Positions 12,268 through 12,397 of a stretch of DNA of 12,397 nucleotides are shown here, piece after piece. The DNA lies in contig JANPIL010000160.1 of NCBI GenBank assembly GCA_031424975.1, positions 1-12,397 on the forward strand, given 5' to 3'. How positions within the stretch are numbered: position 1 is the stretch's first letter; the number at the start of each line of letters is the position of its first letter. Source of the DNA: Xanthocytophaga sp031424975 (GTDB lineage Bacteria; Bacteroidota; Bacteroidia; Cytophagales; 172606-1). Position numbers and translations under genes: made by a program. The notes beneath the pieces are model-generated. The model ran no database searches. It worked only from the letters and a program-made list of their open reading frames with translations, and was not told where the DNA came from.

Positions 12268-12397
12268 AAGGTGATTACGATAAATTATATAGCTTGCGGG
12301 TTTCTTAAAATCATGATGGTATGTATTCCTTGGAAACAGTACGCCGGCAACCGGCCACGTTTTTGTCCCTGACCGGGTTGCAGACAGACGAGTTCGA
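12268..12397 (+). mobile_element. probable left end of an insertion sequence (continues beyond window)
   Basis: The 33-base repeat R12 is cut at 12267, and a transposase-like frame starts at 12321. The 53 bases between are A/T-rich (AAGGTGATTACG at the start) and would hold the terminal inverted repeat. The boundary at a TA step would fit IS5-group elements, which often duplicate TA or TNA. The right end and the duplication are outside the window, so this is inference. Confidence 0.45.
12321..12397 (+). CDS. N-terminus of a probable IS5-type (DDE_Tnp_4) transposase, cut by window edge
   Basis: An ATG at 12321 opens a frame that runs to the right edge, giving 25 codons (MYSLETVRRQPATF, then LSLTGLQTDEF). 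The F-x-x-LTGL-x-x-x-EF pattern matches the N-terminal helix-turn-helix (HTH_Tnp_4) that precedes the DDE_Tnp_4 catalytic domain in IS5-related transposases. Only this short segment is visible, so neither the catalytic residues nor intactness can be judged. An overlapping ATG in another frame (12313) meets a stop after about 16 codons and is not favoured. Confidence 0.55.
   Translation, partial: MYSLETVRRQPATFLSLTGLQTDEF

Overview
The window looks like a chromosomal stretch of a member of the Bacteroidota (Bacteroidetes). The evidence is: the alpha2-type glycyl-tRNA synthetase of about 500 residues, a DUF2490 outer-membrane-type protein, a TPR-histidine kinase with the AHDIRSPFNSL phosphorylation box, a short Bacteroidota-type fatty-acid desaturase, and promoters of the TTTG-N19-TAnnTTTG type. 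Two promoters (rplS and pdhB) match that consensus exactly, including the 19-base spacer. I cannot name the genus.

Layout, left to right: a class A beta-lactamase-like serine hydrolase (minus, C-terminus beyond the left edge); glyS (minus); rplS (plus, divergent from glyS); a 300-base gap packed with repeats; dapF (plus); a fatty-acid desaturase (minus, convergent with dapF); a DUF2490 protein (minus); a large TPR histidine kinase (minus); pdhB (plus, divergent from the kinase); a papain-fold-like protein of unknown function (minus, convergent with pdhB); an SGLT-type sodium/solute symporter (minus); and at the right edge the first 25 codons of a probable IS5-type transposase. These are mostly single-gene units of core metabolism and translation, each with its own promoter or terminator. 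I see no operon-like biosynthetic or defence system.

The most striking content is between the genes. A 33-base asymmetric repeat occurs about 12 times, roughly once per kilobase, in both orientations. Eleven copies are convincing and one inside a gene is doubtful. It has a left block AAAATAGTATC (offset 1-11) and a right block AAGCCCAAACCCG (about offset 18-30), separated by a variable spacer. Nearly every gene boundary carries a copy. Two copies start directly after a stop codon and provide the 5' arm of a hairpin. Two lie over or beside a start codon and encode the first residues of a signal peptide or membrane anchor. One is split by a 24-base hairpin element, and one appears to be interrupted by the insertion sequence at the right edge. 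I do not recognise this family from any described repeat class. It is the best candidate here for something undescribed, possibly an uptake-sequence-like or protein-binding element, or a small mobile repeat.
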